From positions 87,246 to 151,245 of the forward strand of contig CAKULD010000008.1 in NCBI GenBank assembly GCA_934667065.1: a stretch of DNA of 64,000 bases, given 5' to 3'. The notes beneath the pieces are model-generated. The model searched no databases, was not told where the DNA came from, and was given only the letters and a program-made list of their open reading frames with translations. Origin of the DNA: an uncultured Collinsella sp. (lineage in GTDB: Bacteria > Actinomycetota > Coriobacteriia > Coriobacteriales > Coriobacteriaceae). Made by a program: the position numbers and the translations under genes. Below are positions 24,506 to 32,702 of the stretch, one piece after another (the stretch's first letter is position 1; each line of letters starts with the position of its first letter).

Positions 24506-24735
24506 ACCCCGTGGGCAAAAAGTGGCAAATATGAGTACTGTCACTAATTTAGTAGCAGCAAAATCGAGCCCAAAATGCTCCCTTTGAGCAATTTCGGCGC
24601 CCTGCACAGCCCTATTCAATGCCTATAGGGTGTTAGATAAATTGATTTTCACCTCATTTTGGTCCGAAATGGGCCAAAAAATATGCTACTCCCGTTGCAA
24701 CAGTACTCATATTTGGCATTTTTTGCCCACGGGGT
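24506..24735. repeat. 230-bp long palindromic element
   Basis: 36 bp at the left end (24506-24541) pair with 24700-24735 with two mismatches. The interior, about 158 bp, is AT-richer than the surroundings and shows only patchy pairing (GTAGCA/TGCTAC). It occupies the gap between the HPr-like and aspS genes. No convincing ORF lies in it. Confidence 0.78.
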
Positions 24736-24757
24736 CAACAAGACGCGCCCTGACGCA

Positions 24758-24793
24758 CAAAAAACGAGGGAAGGCACGTGTCCCTCCCTCGTT
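24758..24793 (-). terminator. Rho-independent terminator after aspS
   Basis: A 9-bp stem AACGAGGGA/TCCCTCGTT (24763-24771 with 24785-24793), then TTTTTTG on the minus strand, 25 bases beyond the aspS stop. Confidence 0.9.
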
Positions 24794-24817
24794 GCGAGCA
24801 ATATGTAAGCCGTTCGT

Positions 24818-26605
24818 CTACATCAGGCGCAGGCTGACGTCCTTGAGCTGGGCGCCGGAAACGGCACTCGGGGCGCCCGACATGAGGTCGGAGCCGCTGG
24901 CCGTCTTGGGGAACGCCATGACGTCGCGGATGGAGTCGGAGCCGGTGAGCAGCATGCACACGCGGTCCAGGCCCAGAGCAAAGCCGCCCATCGGGGGCGC
25001 ACCAAACTTGAGGGCCTCCATGAGGAAGCCGAACTGAGACTCGGCGCGCTCCTCGGTAAAGCCCAGAAGCTTGAGCATGGACATCTGCATCTCGGCATTG
25101 TGGATACGCATACCACCGCCGCCGGCCTCAAAGCCGTCCATGACAAAGTCGTAGGTGCACGAACCGGCTGCCAGCGGATCGGCCTCGATCTTGGCGATGT
25201 CGGTCTCGGTCGGCAGGGTGAAGGGCTGGTGCTCGGCGGCGTAGGCCTTGCGGTCCTCGTCCCAGTGGAACAGCGGGAAGTTGACGACCCACAGGAAGTC
25301 GTGACCCTCGCGCTTGATCTCGAGCGCGTTGGCCATGTGCGAACGCATGCCGCCCAGGATCTCGTCGGAGAGCAGGCGCGGGCCAGCGGCGAACATCACA
25401 AGGTCGCCGGGCTCGACGTCCATGCGCTCGCGCAGAGCAGCCATCTCCTCGTCCGAGAAGAACTTGACGATGGGGCTGTTGATGGAGCCGTCCTCGCGGA
25501 AGGCGATCCAGGCCAGGCCCTTGGCGCCAAACGTGGAGGCCACGCCGGCGAGCTTATCGATCTTGGCACGGGCCCAGGCGCCGGCGCCCTTGGCGTTGAT
25601 GGCCTTGACGACGGAGCCCTCCTCGTTCGCGGCGGTCGCGAAGACCTTGAACTTGGAGTTGGCGAACACGTCGGTCAGGTCGACCAGGTGCATACCGTAG
25701 CGGGTATCGGGCTTGTCGGAGCCATAGGTGTCCATGGCCTCCCAGTAGTCCATGCGACGCAGCGGCGTGGGCATCTCGACACCCATGCGGCCGAAGGCAT
25801 CGGACAGGACCTCCTCGAGCGCGCTCATGACGTCGTTCTGGTCCACGAAGGACATCTCGATATCGACCTGGGTGAACTCGGGCTGACGGTCGGCGCGCAG
25901 GTCCTCGTCGCGGAAGCACTTGGCGACCTGGTAGTAGCGCTCGACGCCACCGACCATGAGCAGCTGCTTCAGGAGCTGCGGGGACTGCGGAAGGGCGTAG
26001 AAGTTGCCCGGCTGGATGCGGCTGGGGACGATGAAGTCGCGAGCGCCCTCGGGCGTGGACTTGAACAGGGAGGGCGTCTCGACCTCCATGAACTCACGGT
26101 TGTGCAGCGCCTCGCGAATGGCGAAGGTAAAGTCGGAGCGCAGCTTGAGGTTGGCCATCATCTCGGGACGACGGAGGTCCAGATAGCGATAGCGCAGACG
26201 GGTGTCCTCGCTGGTCTCGATGCCATCCTCGATCTGGAACGGCGGGGTGACGGAAGTGTTGAGCACCTCGGCGTGGTCGGTCAGGACCTCAATCTCGCCG
26301 GTCGCGAGCTTGGCGTTGGTGGTCTCCTCACCACGGGCGCGCACGACGCCGTGAATCTTGATGGGCCACTCGGGGCGCATGGTCTCGGCGATCTTAAAGG
26401 CATCGCCGTCGGAGTGCTCGGGGTCGAAGGTGAGCTGCGTGATGCCCTCGCGGTCGCGAAGGTCGCAGAAGATAAGGCCGCCGTGATCGCGGCGACGGCT
26501 CACCCAACCGGTGAGGGTAACCTCTTCGCCCACGTTCTCGCGGCGAAGCTCGCCGCAGGTACGGGTGTGCATGGAATGCTCGTCGATGGGACGGGTCTGG
26601 CTCAT
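24818..26605 (-). CDS. aspS: Aspartyl-tRNA synthetase
   Basis: 595 residues, the usual bacterial length. The N-terminal OB-fold anticodon domain (EEVTLTGWVSRRRDHGGLIFCDLRDREG) is followed by the class II catalytic core with motif 2 (CFRDEDLRADRQPEFTQVD), a GAD insertion domain and motif 3 (GFALGLDRVCMLL). It charges tRNA-Asp. Ideal AAAGGAGGATCA lies before the ATG. A stable leader hairpin is present upstream. Confidence 0.97.
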   Translation of the reverse strand: MSQTRPIDEHSMHTRTCGELRRENVGEEVTLTGWVSRRRDHGGLIFCDLRDREGITQLTFDPEHSDGDAFKIAETMRPEWPIKIHGVVRARGEETTNAKLATGEIEVLTDHAEVLNTSVTPPFQIEDGIETSEDTRLRYRYLDLRRPEMMANLKLRSDFTFAIREALHNREFMEVETPSLFKSTPEGARDFIVPSRIQPGNFYALPQSPQLLKQLLMVGGVERYYQVAKCFRDEDLRADRQPEFTQVDIEMSFVDQNDVMSALEEVLSDAFGRMGVEMPTPLRRMDYWEAMDTYGSDKPDTRYGMHLVDLTDVFANSKFKVFATAANEEGSVVKAINAKGAGAWARAKIDKLAGVASTFGAKGLAWIAFREDGSINSPIVKFFSDEEMAALRERMDVEPGDLVMFAAGPRLLSDEILGGMRSHMANALEIKREGHDFLWVVNFPLFHWDEDRKAYAAEHQPFTLPTETDIAKIEADPLAAGSCTYDFVMDGFEAGGGGMRIHNAEMQMSMLKLLGFTEERAESQFGFLMEALKFGAPPMGGFALGLDRVCMLLTGSDSIRDVMAFPKTASGSDLMSGAPSAVSGAQLKDVSLRLM

Positions 26606-26626
26606 ACCAGTGATCCTCCTTTATGG

Positions 26627-26668
26627 ATCTGTGCCGCCCCGTGTCGTTCCGGGCGGCGTCGTACAGAT
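26627..26668 (-). promoter_or_regulatory. Stable hairpin in the aspS leader
   Basis: ATCTGT...ACAGAT outside and GCCGCCC/GGGCGGC inside form a stem 22 bases upstream of the aspS ATG. It carries neither a T-run nor a T-box signature. It could protect the mRNA or mark an upstream terminator remnant. Confidence 0.45.
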
Positions 26669-26861
26669 TTGCCCAGCCTGCGTAAACCGCGCAGCCAGAC
26701 ATGGCGTTCTATCTTATCGCACCTGTGCCGATGTACCGCGAAAAAGTGGCTCGCGCTCAAAGACTTGACGGAGACGAAACAATTGACACACTGCGGCATC
26801 CGCCCGTACGCGTCACGTGCGACAATATGCCCCAATAAAACAGCACATGGAAAGGCCCGTC

Positions 26862-27497
26862 ATGACTGCACGCCTCATTGTTATGGATATCGACTCCACC
26901 CTCATCAACCAGGAGGTTATCGACCTGTTGGGCGAGGAAGCCGGCGTGGGCGAGCAGGTGGCGCAGATCACCGAGCGCGCCATGCGCGGCGAGCTGGACT
27001 TTAAGCAGGCGCTCGAGGAGCGCGTGGGGCTGCTTGCTGGCCTGGACGAGAGCGTGTTCGAGCGCACCTTTGAGCGCGTGACGTTTACCCCCGGCGCGTT
27101 GGAGCTTGTGCGCTCGGCACACAGCAAGGGCTGGAAGGTCGGCGTGGTGAGCGGCGGTTTCCACGAGGTCGCCGACAAGATCGTAGCCGCCGCGGGCATT
27201 GACTTTTGCCTAGCCAACCGCCTGGAGGTCGCGGACGGCAAGCTCACCGGCAAACTGGCGGCCGACATTGTGACCAAGGAGTCCAAGCTCATCCAGCTGC
27301 TGGATTGGGCAGTTGAGTGCGGTGTCGACATGGCTCACACCGTAGCAATCGGCGATGGCGCTAACGACATCCCCATGATTCAGGCCGCAGGCACCGGCAT
27401 CGCGTTTTGCGCCAAGCCCAAGACGCGCGAGGCGGCCCCGTTTGCCATCGATGAGCGCAACCTGATGCTCGCCATGGACATCATCCTGCGCGACTAG
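26862..27497 (+). CDS. serB: Phosphoserine phosphatase (HAD superfamily)
   Basis: About 211 residues. Motif I MDIDSTLI (nucleophile Asp9, acid Asp11), motif II VVSGGF, a conserved Lys, and motif IV AIGDGANDIPMI match SerB, which makes serine from phosphoserine. The ACT domain of longer SerB proteins is absent. GGAAAGG lies upstream of the ATG at 26862. It is divergent from aspS. Confidence 0.9.
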   Translation: MTARLIVMDIDSTLINQEVIDLLGEEAGVGEQVAQITERAMRGELDFKQALEERVGLLAGLDESVFERTFERVTFTPGALELVRSAHSKGWKVGVVSGGFHEVADKIVAAAGIDFCLANRLEVADGKLTGKLAADIVTKESKLIQLLDWAVECGVDMAHTVAIGDGANDIPMIQAAGTGIAFCAKPKTREAAPFAIDERNLMLAMDIILRD

Positions 27498-27522
27498 CGA
27501 GTTGGCCTCACAAACCCATCAA

Positions 27523-27538
27523 ATCTGACATATTAGAT
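27523..27538. promoter_or_regulatory. Putative TetR operator before larB
   Basis: ATCTGACATATTAGAT, a palindrome-like 16-mer that matches the larA upstream site (ATCTAACACACTAGAT) at 13 of 16 positions. It lies 24 bases before the predicted -35 box. Confidence 0.62.
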
Positions 27539-27561
27539 TTCCGAACAATTTTGCTCTAATG

Positions 27562-27590
27562 TTCGGAAATAACCCTTCGCGTGCTACACT
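27562..27590 (+). promoter_or_regulatory. Predicted sigma-70 promoter of larB
   Basis: TTCGGA (27562-27567), a 17-base spacer, then TACACT (27585-27590). The larB ATG is 23 bases further on. The upstream hairpin TTTCCGAACA/TGTTCGGAAA overlaps the -35 box. Confidence 0.5.
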
Positions 27591-27613
27591 TTTAAGCGTC
27601 GAAGGGAACTTAT

Positions 27614-28396
27614 ATGGACAAACGCGATCTTGAGCAATTGCTAAGTAACGTGGCAGACGGAAGCGTTGCACCGGCCGATGCCCTCACGCGCATCCAAACG
27701 GCGCCGACCGCCGATCTGGGCTTTGCTCAGCTCGATCTTTCGCGCGGGGTGCGCCAGGGAGCCGGTGAGGTTATCTACGGCGCCGGTAAAACCGCCGAGC
27801 AGATTGCCGCCATTATCGAAGCGCTGCTCGATGCAGGCCAGGAGCGCATCCTAGTCACACGGCTCGATGCCGATAAGGCAGCACGCACCGCGGAGCTTCT
27901 TGCCGATAACATCGACCTGGGATATGTCCCGGACGCCCAGCTCGCCCTCGTGGGCGGCATGCCCTCCCCCACCGGCAACGGACGCATCGTCGTCGCCTGC
28001 GCCGGCACGAGCGACCTGCCCGTCGCCGAAGAGGCAGCGCTGACGGCCGAATTCTATGGCAACGAGGTCGACCGCCTTTACGACGTGGGCGTCGCCGGCC
28101 TGCACCGCCTGCTCGCTCATGCCGAGGAACTTGCCCAGGCACAGGTGGTCATCGCCATTGCCGGCATGGAGGGCGCCCTGGCAAGCGTCATCGGCGGCCT
28201 GGTGAGCTGTCCGGTCATCGCCGTCCCCACCAGCGTGGGCTACGGTGCGAGCTTTGGCGGCGTGGCCGCACTGCTCGCTATGCTCAACTCCTGCGCCAGC
28301 GGCGTTTCGGTCGTCAACATCGACAACGGCTTTGGAGCCGCCTACCAGGCAAGTCTTATCAATCATCTGAGCGCCGGCACGCCCTGCGCCCGCTAA
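27614..28396 (+). CDS. larB: Nickel-pincer cofactor biosynthesis protein LarB
   Basis: 260 residues. The C-terminal two thirds resemble AIR carboxylase (PurE-like): VACAGTSDLPVAEEAA, IAGMEGALASVIGGLV and PTSVGYGASFGG. The N-terminal piece (DLSRGVRQGAGEVIYGAGKT) is characteristic of LarB. LarB carboxylates and hydrolyses nicotinic acid adenine dinucleotide, the first step of the Ni-pincer cofactor used by lactate racemase. larC follows 10 bases later. Confidence 0.93.
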   Translation: MDKRDLEQLLSNVADGSVAPADALTRIQTAPTADLGFAQLDLSRGVRQGAGEVIYGAGKTAEQIAAIIEALLDAGQERILVTRLDADKAARTAELLADNIDLGYVPDAQLALVGGMPSPTGNGRIVVACAGTSDLPVAEEAALTAEFYGNEVDRLYDVGVAGLHRLLAHAEELAQAQVVIAIAGMEGALASVIGGLVSCPVIAVPTSVGYGASFGGVAALLAMLNSCASGVSVVNIDNGFGAAYQASLINHLSAGTPCAR

Positions 28397-28406
28397 GGAG
28401 CATTTC

Positions 28407-29336
28407 ATGTCCAACCATCAGCACACGCTTATCATCGACGGCACCTCGGGCATCAGCGGCGACATGACCGTCGCAGCGCTACTCGATCTGGGCGCCAGCG
28501 AGGAGCACCTGCGCGAGCAGCTCGCCACGCTTCCGGTCGACGGCTTTGAGGTTGCCGTGACGCGCGTAAACAAGCATGGCATCGACGCCTGCGACTTCGA
28601 CGTTCAGCTTGCGGCCGAGCTGGAGAATCACGACCACGACATGGCCTGGCTCTACGGCAACGACGCGACCGCCGAGCACGCGCACGAGCACGCTCATCAC
28701 CACCATCACGACCATGGCGACCACGAGCATCATCACGAGCATGAACATGCTCACTGCCACGAGCACACGCATGAACATGCCCATGACCACGACGGTCACC
28801 ACCACGCTCATCATCACCGCTCCCTGGCAGACGTCACCGAGATCATCGACGGCTCGCAGCTGAGCGATGGCGCCAAGCGTCGCGCGCTCGCTATCTTTAC
28901 TGCGCTCGCCGCCGCCGAGGCCAAGGCGCACGGCAAAACACCCGAGACCGTCATGTTCCACGAGGTAGGCGCCGTCGACTCCATCGTCGACGTCTGCTCG
29001 GTCGCCATCTGCCTCGATGACCTGGGCATCAAGGATATTGTCGTCGAGTCGCTCTCCGAGGGCCGCGGCACCATCCGCTGCGCCCACGGCCTTATGCCCA
29101 TCCCGGTGCCCGCCGTCGTCAACCTGTGCCAGGCAGGCAATATCGCCCTCACGCCCGCACCGGTCGCCGGCGAACTCGTGACGCCCACGGGTGCCGCCAT
29201 CGTCGCCGCACTGCGCACGTCCGAGCACCTGCCGGCCCGTTATCGCATCGAAGCCGTCGGCTACGGCGCTGGTAAGCGCCCCTACGAAGGCTGCTCGGGC
29301 ACCCTCCGCTGCCTGCTCGTCCACGTGGACGCATAA
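28407..29336 (+). CDS. larC: LarC nickel insertion protein, N-terminal (LarC1-type) form with His-rich loop
   Basis: 309 residues. The N-terminus IIDGTSGISGDMTVAALLDLG and the segment MFHEVGAVDSIVDV are typical of LarC. Residues about 70-137 form a His-rich stretch with about 30 histidines, fitting nickel storage or binding. The protein stops after GYGAGKRPYEG...LRCLLVHV, where LarC1 ends in Lactobacillus plantarum. The C-terminal cytidylyl-transferase half (LarC2) is not found here in any frame. The stop is followed 2 bases later by the TetR start. Confidence 0.9.
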   Translation: MSNHQHTLIIDGTSGISGDMTVAALLDLGASEEHLREQLATLPVDGFEVAVTRVNKHGIDACDFDVQLAAELENHDHDMAWLYGNDATAEHAHEHAHHHHHDHGDHEHHHEHEHAHCHEHTHEHAHDHDGHHHAHHHRSLADVTEIIDGSQLSDGAKRRALAIFTALAAAEAKAHGKTPETVMFHEVGAVDSIVDVCSVAICLDDLGIKDIVVESLSEGRGTIRCAHGLMPIPVPAVVNLCQAGNIALTPAPVAGELVTPTGAAIVAALRTSEHLPARYRIEAVGYGAGKRPYEGCSGTLRCLLVHVDA

Positions 29337-29338
29337 GA

Positions 29339-29878
29339 ATGGATGCCCGCAAAACCAAAAGCCGCGCCGCCATCGTTGCGGCCTTCTCCGATCTCCTGCG
29401 CGAGGAAGACTACGGCAAGATCACCGTCGGCGACATCATCGCGCGTGCCAACGTGGGCCGCGCGACGTTCTACGGCCTTTTCAAGAGCAAAGACGACCTA
29501 CTCGCAGAGCTCGTGAGCGACATCTGCACCCACGCCCTCGACGATGACGGCACGCCCCTCGACGACCCGCTCATACAAGTCGAGCACATCCTCAACAACC
29601 TCTGGGAGCGTCGCCAAGGCGTACGAGCCCTGGTAGCCGGCGCCGGCTCACGCGTCTTCGCCGACTGCTTACGCAAGACCATCATGTCACGAGCAGCCGA
29701 AACCGTTCCTACCGACCCAAACGGCCCCGCCGCCACCATGGACCGAAGCTTCCTACTACACCACATAGCCTCAAGCTTCGTAGGAACAGTCCAATGGTGG
29801 GCCTGGCACAACTTCCAAGCCCCAAAAGAAGACGTAGCCAAAGACTACCTATCAGCCATCAAGCCCCTCTTCAACTAA
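29339..29878 (+). CDS. TetR-family transcriptional regulator
   Basis: 179 residues. The N-terminal helix-turn-helix (ITVGDIIARANVGRATFYGL, about 26-45) is the TetR type; the C-terminal effector domain is short. The ATG is two bases after the larC stop, so the three genes form one operon. Upstream of both larB and larA lies the same 16-bp palindrome, the best candidate for its binding site. The effector may be lactate; that is inference. Confidence 0.88.
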   Translation: MDARKTKSRAAIVAAFSDLLREEDYGKITVGDIIARANVGRATFYGLFKSKDDLLAELVSDICTHALDDDGTPLDDPLIQVEHILNNLWERRQGVRALVAGAGSRVFADCLRKTIMSRAAETVPTDPNGPAATMDRSFLLHHIASSFVGTVQWWAWHNFQAPKEDVAKDYLSAIKPLFN

Positions 29879-30034
29879 GTAACCCCCTCATCCCAAAGCA
29901 CGGCCCATCCCAAGGCGCCATGCATCCCAAAGTGAGGCACACACCCCAAAGCCCCAACCAGCAAAGCGCCCACCACATCCAAATTCAGATATATATGTTG
30001 GGTTGCCTACTCGAGAGCAACAAAGACCCCGCAG

Positions 30035-30157
30035 CTGGCCGCATGGGGTAACTTCCCAGCGCATTCCGCAGGACGAAAGAACCCCCGCCGCACGTAGTGC
30101 GCAGCGGGGGTTCTTTCATGTCCGAGGACGCGCTGGGAAGTTACCCCATGCGGCCAG
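30035..30157. repeat. Nested palindrome, family B copy 1
   Basis: Outer arms of 28 bp (30035-30062 with 30130-30157) are perfectly complementary. Inside, TCCGCAGGAC and GTCCGAGGAC flank a core hairpin at 30075-30117 (GAAAGAACCCCCGC...). It lies in the 301-base gap between the convergent TetR and aquaglyceroporin genes and starts 22 bases beyond the aquaglyceroporin stop. The rest of the gap holds nothing else recognised. Confidence 0.88.
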
Positions 30158-30179
30158 CGGACAACTATGTAGCCCTGGA

Positions 30180-30911
30180 CTAGAACATGCCCAAGAAACC
30201 ATGCACAAACAGTGCAGCCACGATAGCACCGACAAACGGAGCGATGCCAGGAACAAGCAGGCCATACTTCCAGTTGTTATCGGCCTTGTTCTTAATCGGC
30301 AGCACCTGGTAAGCAAGACGAGGACCAAGGTCACGAGCCTGGTTCATGGCGAAGCCGGTGATGCCGCCCATGCCCATACCAACGGCCCAAACGATCAGGC
30401 CGACGCAAATCGCGAGCATCAGGACGTCCTCACCAGCGCGACTAGCGGCAGCAAGGATAGCGCTGATGAACACGAAGGTGCAGATGGCCTCGCAGAAGAA
30501 GTTACGGGCATAGTTGGTGCCCTCGGTGGTGGGGTTGGTCGAGAAGATGTTGCGCTGAGCGATGGGGTCGACAACACCCTCGGAGGCCTTGAACTCATCG
30601 GCATACATAAACCAAGCGATCACGGCGCCCACAAAGCCACCGAGCATATCGGCAAGCATGAAGGGGATGCAGTTACCCCACGGCACCAGGCCGACGATGC
30701 ACTGGGCAAGCACCATGGCCGGGTTCATGCACACGGCGCCGCCAAAGACAAACAGGCAGACCGAGATGCCAAAAGACCAGGTGGTGATGGCAAACATATG
30801 GCCGGAGCCCTGATACTTGGTGCCCTTGAGCACGGTGTCGCAGTGCACGCCCACGCCAAAGACGATCATGAGGGCCGTTGCGCCGAATTCACACAGAAGT
30901 TTGGTAAGCAT
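30180..30911 (-). CDS. Aquaglyceroporin / lactate facilitator (MIP family, LarD-like)
   Basis: 243 residues with six membrane helices. The first pore motif is CMNPAMVLA (NPA). The second reads MNQARDLGPR, with NQA where NPA is usual. The Asp after the Arg (RD) is the mark of glycerol-conducting MIP proteins. In lactobacilli the lar operon encodes LarD, a lactate-conducting aquaglyceroporin. The gene follows larA by 48 bases, so the same role is likely. Glycerol uptake remains possible. Confidence 0.87.
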   Translation of the reverse strand: MLTKLLCEFGATALMIVFGVGVHCDTVLKGTKYQGSGHMFAITTWSFGISVCLFVFGGAVCMNPAMVLAQCIVGLVPWGNCIPFMLADMLGGFVGAVIAWFMYADEFKASEGVVDPIAQRNIFSTNPTTEGTNYARNFFCEAICTFVFISAILAAASRAGEDVLMLAICVGLIVWAVGMGMGGITGFAMNQARDLGPRLAYQVLPIKNKADNNWKYGLLVPGIAPFVGAIVAALFVHGFLGMF

Positions 30912-30959
30912 AAACCTTATCTTTCTTGTCGGTTATAAACGAATCGTTTGGGTCGCGCG

Positions 30960-32237
30960 CTAGCGCTGTGCGACGACAACACCCAGGCCATCGGGAATAA
31001 CGGCAACCTTGGCGTCTGCACCCTTCATTTCGAAGGCGAGCTTGAGCGCCTCCTCGAGGGTGTTGACCGGGGTCATGTGCATATCCTTGATCATCTGGTG
31101 ATCGCACAGGTCGGTGACCATGATCACAGGGTGATGTGCCAGAATGCGGGCGAAGATCTGACTCGTCCACTGATCGGGCAGGGTCTCGTCCTTGGGACGG
31201 TCGATGCAGGCGCGCTCGAACTCCGCCGGGTCGTTGTCGGCGATGTTGTGGTAGAAGCCCTCGCCGCCGTGACCATCAGCGCAACCGGCGACGTCGATAA
31301 TCACGCCGCCCTCGGGAAGTGTGGCCTCGGCAGCACACATACCCTTCACGGCCTGGTAGATGTTCTGGTCGAGCGGATAGCCGCCGTTGGTGGTGATGGC
31401 GATCTCGCACTCGACAGGCTCAACGCCGGCAAGGCTCTTCACGAACTCGCAGCCAGCCTCATGGGCCTTATGAATGTCGCCGGCAAAGGAGCCGATGACC
31501 TCGTGCTTGCCGTTAAGCACCACGTTGAGCACGAAGGCGAGGTGAGCCATTTCGGCAGCGGCAAACATGTCCTCGCTCACGTGGTTGTGACACAGGTTGC
31601 CGGCACGCGAATGAGAGTCGTTCACAAACTGACCGTTGTGGTTGTACATGATGGTCTTGTAGCTGGCGATACCGGGCAGCACGGACTTACGGCTGCCGGA
31701 GAAGCCGGCAAAGAAGTGCGGCTCAATAAAACCCTCGGCAAGCAGCAGATCGCAATCGGCAGCGATCTTGTTGATGATGCACTCACCGCCAGAAGGCAGG
31801 GTGCCGATCTTCTTCATCATGCTGTCGTCGGTCGCGACATGCATGACGATCTCCTCGTTGGCGACGATCTCCTCGCCATACTTGTCGACGAGTTCCTCAT
31901 GCGTCGAAGGACGGTGCATACCCGTAGCAACCAGAATACGAACGCGAGCCTCGGGCGCAGCAGTATGAATGTGATGCAGCAGAATAGGCATTGTCACGCG
32001 CGAGGGAACCGGACGCGTATGGTCAGAACTGATGATAACGATATCCTTCTTGCCAGCACAAAGCTCCTCGAGCGAAGACGAGCCATAAGGATTGGCAAGC
32101 GACTCCTCTACCAGCTCTTGCTGCGTTTTCGTAGTCTCAAACTCGTTTTGATGACCCTCCATCACACCTGCGAAGTTCTTGTCCTCAAGCTCCAGATGCA
32201 GCTTCTTGTGGTCAAACGGCAATTCACATTCAAACAA
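30960..32237 (-). CDS. larA: Nickel-dependent lactate racemase LarA
   Basis: 425 residues when started at TTG 32237, which has GGAAGAGGG 9 bases upstream; the in-frame ATG at 32261 has no binding site. With this start the catalytic and cofactor residues fall at the numbers known for Lactobacillus plantarum LarA: Asp72 and Arg75 (SDHTRPVP), His108 (MHRP), His174 (EPHFF), Lys184 (SGSRKSVLPG) and His200 (YNH). Lys184 carries the pyridinium Ni-pincer cofactor. The enzyme interconverts D- and L-lactate; some relatives act on other 2-hydroxyacids. It is co-transcribed with the aquaglyceroporin. Confidence 0.9.
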   Translation of the reverse strand: MFECELPFDHKKLHLELEDKNFAGVMEGHQNEFETTKTQQELVEESLANPYGSSSLEELCAGKKDIVIISSDHTRPVPSRVTMPILLHHIHTAAPEARVRILVATGMHRPSTHEELVDKYGEEIVANEEIVMHVATDDSMMKKIGTLPSGGECIINKIAADCDLLLAEGFIEPHFFAGFSGSRKSVLPGIASYKTIMYNHNGQFVNDSHSRAGNLCHNHVSEDMFAAAEMAHLAFVLNVVLNGKHEVIGSFAGDIHKAHEAGCEFVKSLAGVEPVECEIAITTNGGYPLDQNIYQAVKGMCAAEATLPEGGVIIDVAGCADGHGGEGFYHNIADNDPAEFERACIDRPKDETLPDQWTSQIFARILAHHPVIMVTDLCDHQMIKDMHMTPVNTLEEALKLAFEMKGADAKVAVIPDGLGVVVAQR

Positions 32238-32259
32238 TGACGAGCGCCCTCTTCCTTTC

Positions 32260-32275
32260 ATCTAACACACTAGAT
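32260..32275. promoter_or_regulatory. Putative TetR operator before larA
   Basis: ATCTAACACACTAGAT lies 23-38 bases upstream of the larA start codon, close to the expected transcription start. It matches the larB site at 13 of 16 positions. Confidence 0.62.
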
Positions 32276-32400
32276 AAACCGTAGGAAGGATACGCCGCTC
32301 ACCGATAACAACCAACCACCCACCAACCCATTAACAGAACGTTCACAATTGACAAGTACAAAAAGGTGGCCGCAGCCCCAAAAGGAACCACGACCGCCGT

Positions 32401-32510
32401 CCAAAACGCGCGAAGCGCCAAATGCATCTCAATCCCGACCGATAAGGCGCTAGGCGCGAAGCGCCGCACGCGCCGCCGGGACAGATCCCCATCCAAAACG
32501 CGCGAAGCGC
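32401..32510. repeat. Short GCGCGAAGCGC direct repeats
   Basis: CCAAAACGCGCGAAGCGC occurs at 32401-32418 and 32493-32510, with further GGCGCGAAGCGCC-like units between. The region between larA and ppc has no believable gene; a 65-codon minus-strand ORF over it lacks any coding signature. Confidence 0.6.
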
Positions 32511-32556
32511 GCCATTCTTCCCTCAGCCCGTAATCCGCAGAAGACCGGACATCGTA

Positions 32557-32681
32557 GGGCCCGCCATAGGTTTACTTTTAGGCACATCCCGCAGGACGCG
32601 AGAAGCCCCGCCGCACGAAGTGCGCAGCGGGGCTTCTCGCATGTCCGAGGACGTGCCTAAAAGTAAACCTATGGCGGGCCC
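32557..32681. repeat. Nested palindrome, family B copy 2
   Basis: Outer arms of 29 bp (32557-32585 with 32653-32681) are perfectly complementary. TCCCGCAGGACG and ATGTCCGAGGACG flank a core hairpin at 32598-32640 (GCGAGAAGCCCCGC...). The inner blocks match copy 1, while the arms differ in sequence but still pair. It begins 22 bases beyond the ppc stop. Confidence 0.88.
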
Positions 32682-32702
32682 GGACGACTACAGGGCTATC
32701 TA

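Noticed and set aside
26606..26861. T-box riboswitch upstream of aspS (and likewise hisS)
   Set aside because: No TGGnACCGCG T-box sequence and no specifier loop could be found; only a simple hairpin is present.
28670..28820. His-rich stretch in larC as low-complexity error
   Set aside because: The reading frame stays open through it, flanking sequence is good LarC on both sides, and His-rich loops fit a nickel-handling protein.
29191..29547. Possible frameshifted LarC2 overlapping the larC end
   Set aside because: The translation is arginine- and proline-rich with no LarC2 motif and overlaps the clear TetR gene in another frame.
32299..32496. 65-codon minus-strand ORF between larA and ppc
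   Set aside because: It has no ribosome binding site, runs over GCGCGAAGCGC repeats and has no recognisable domain.
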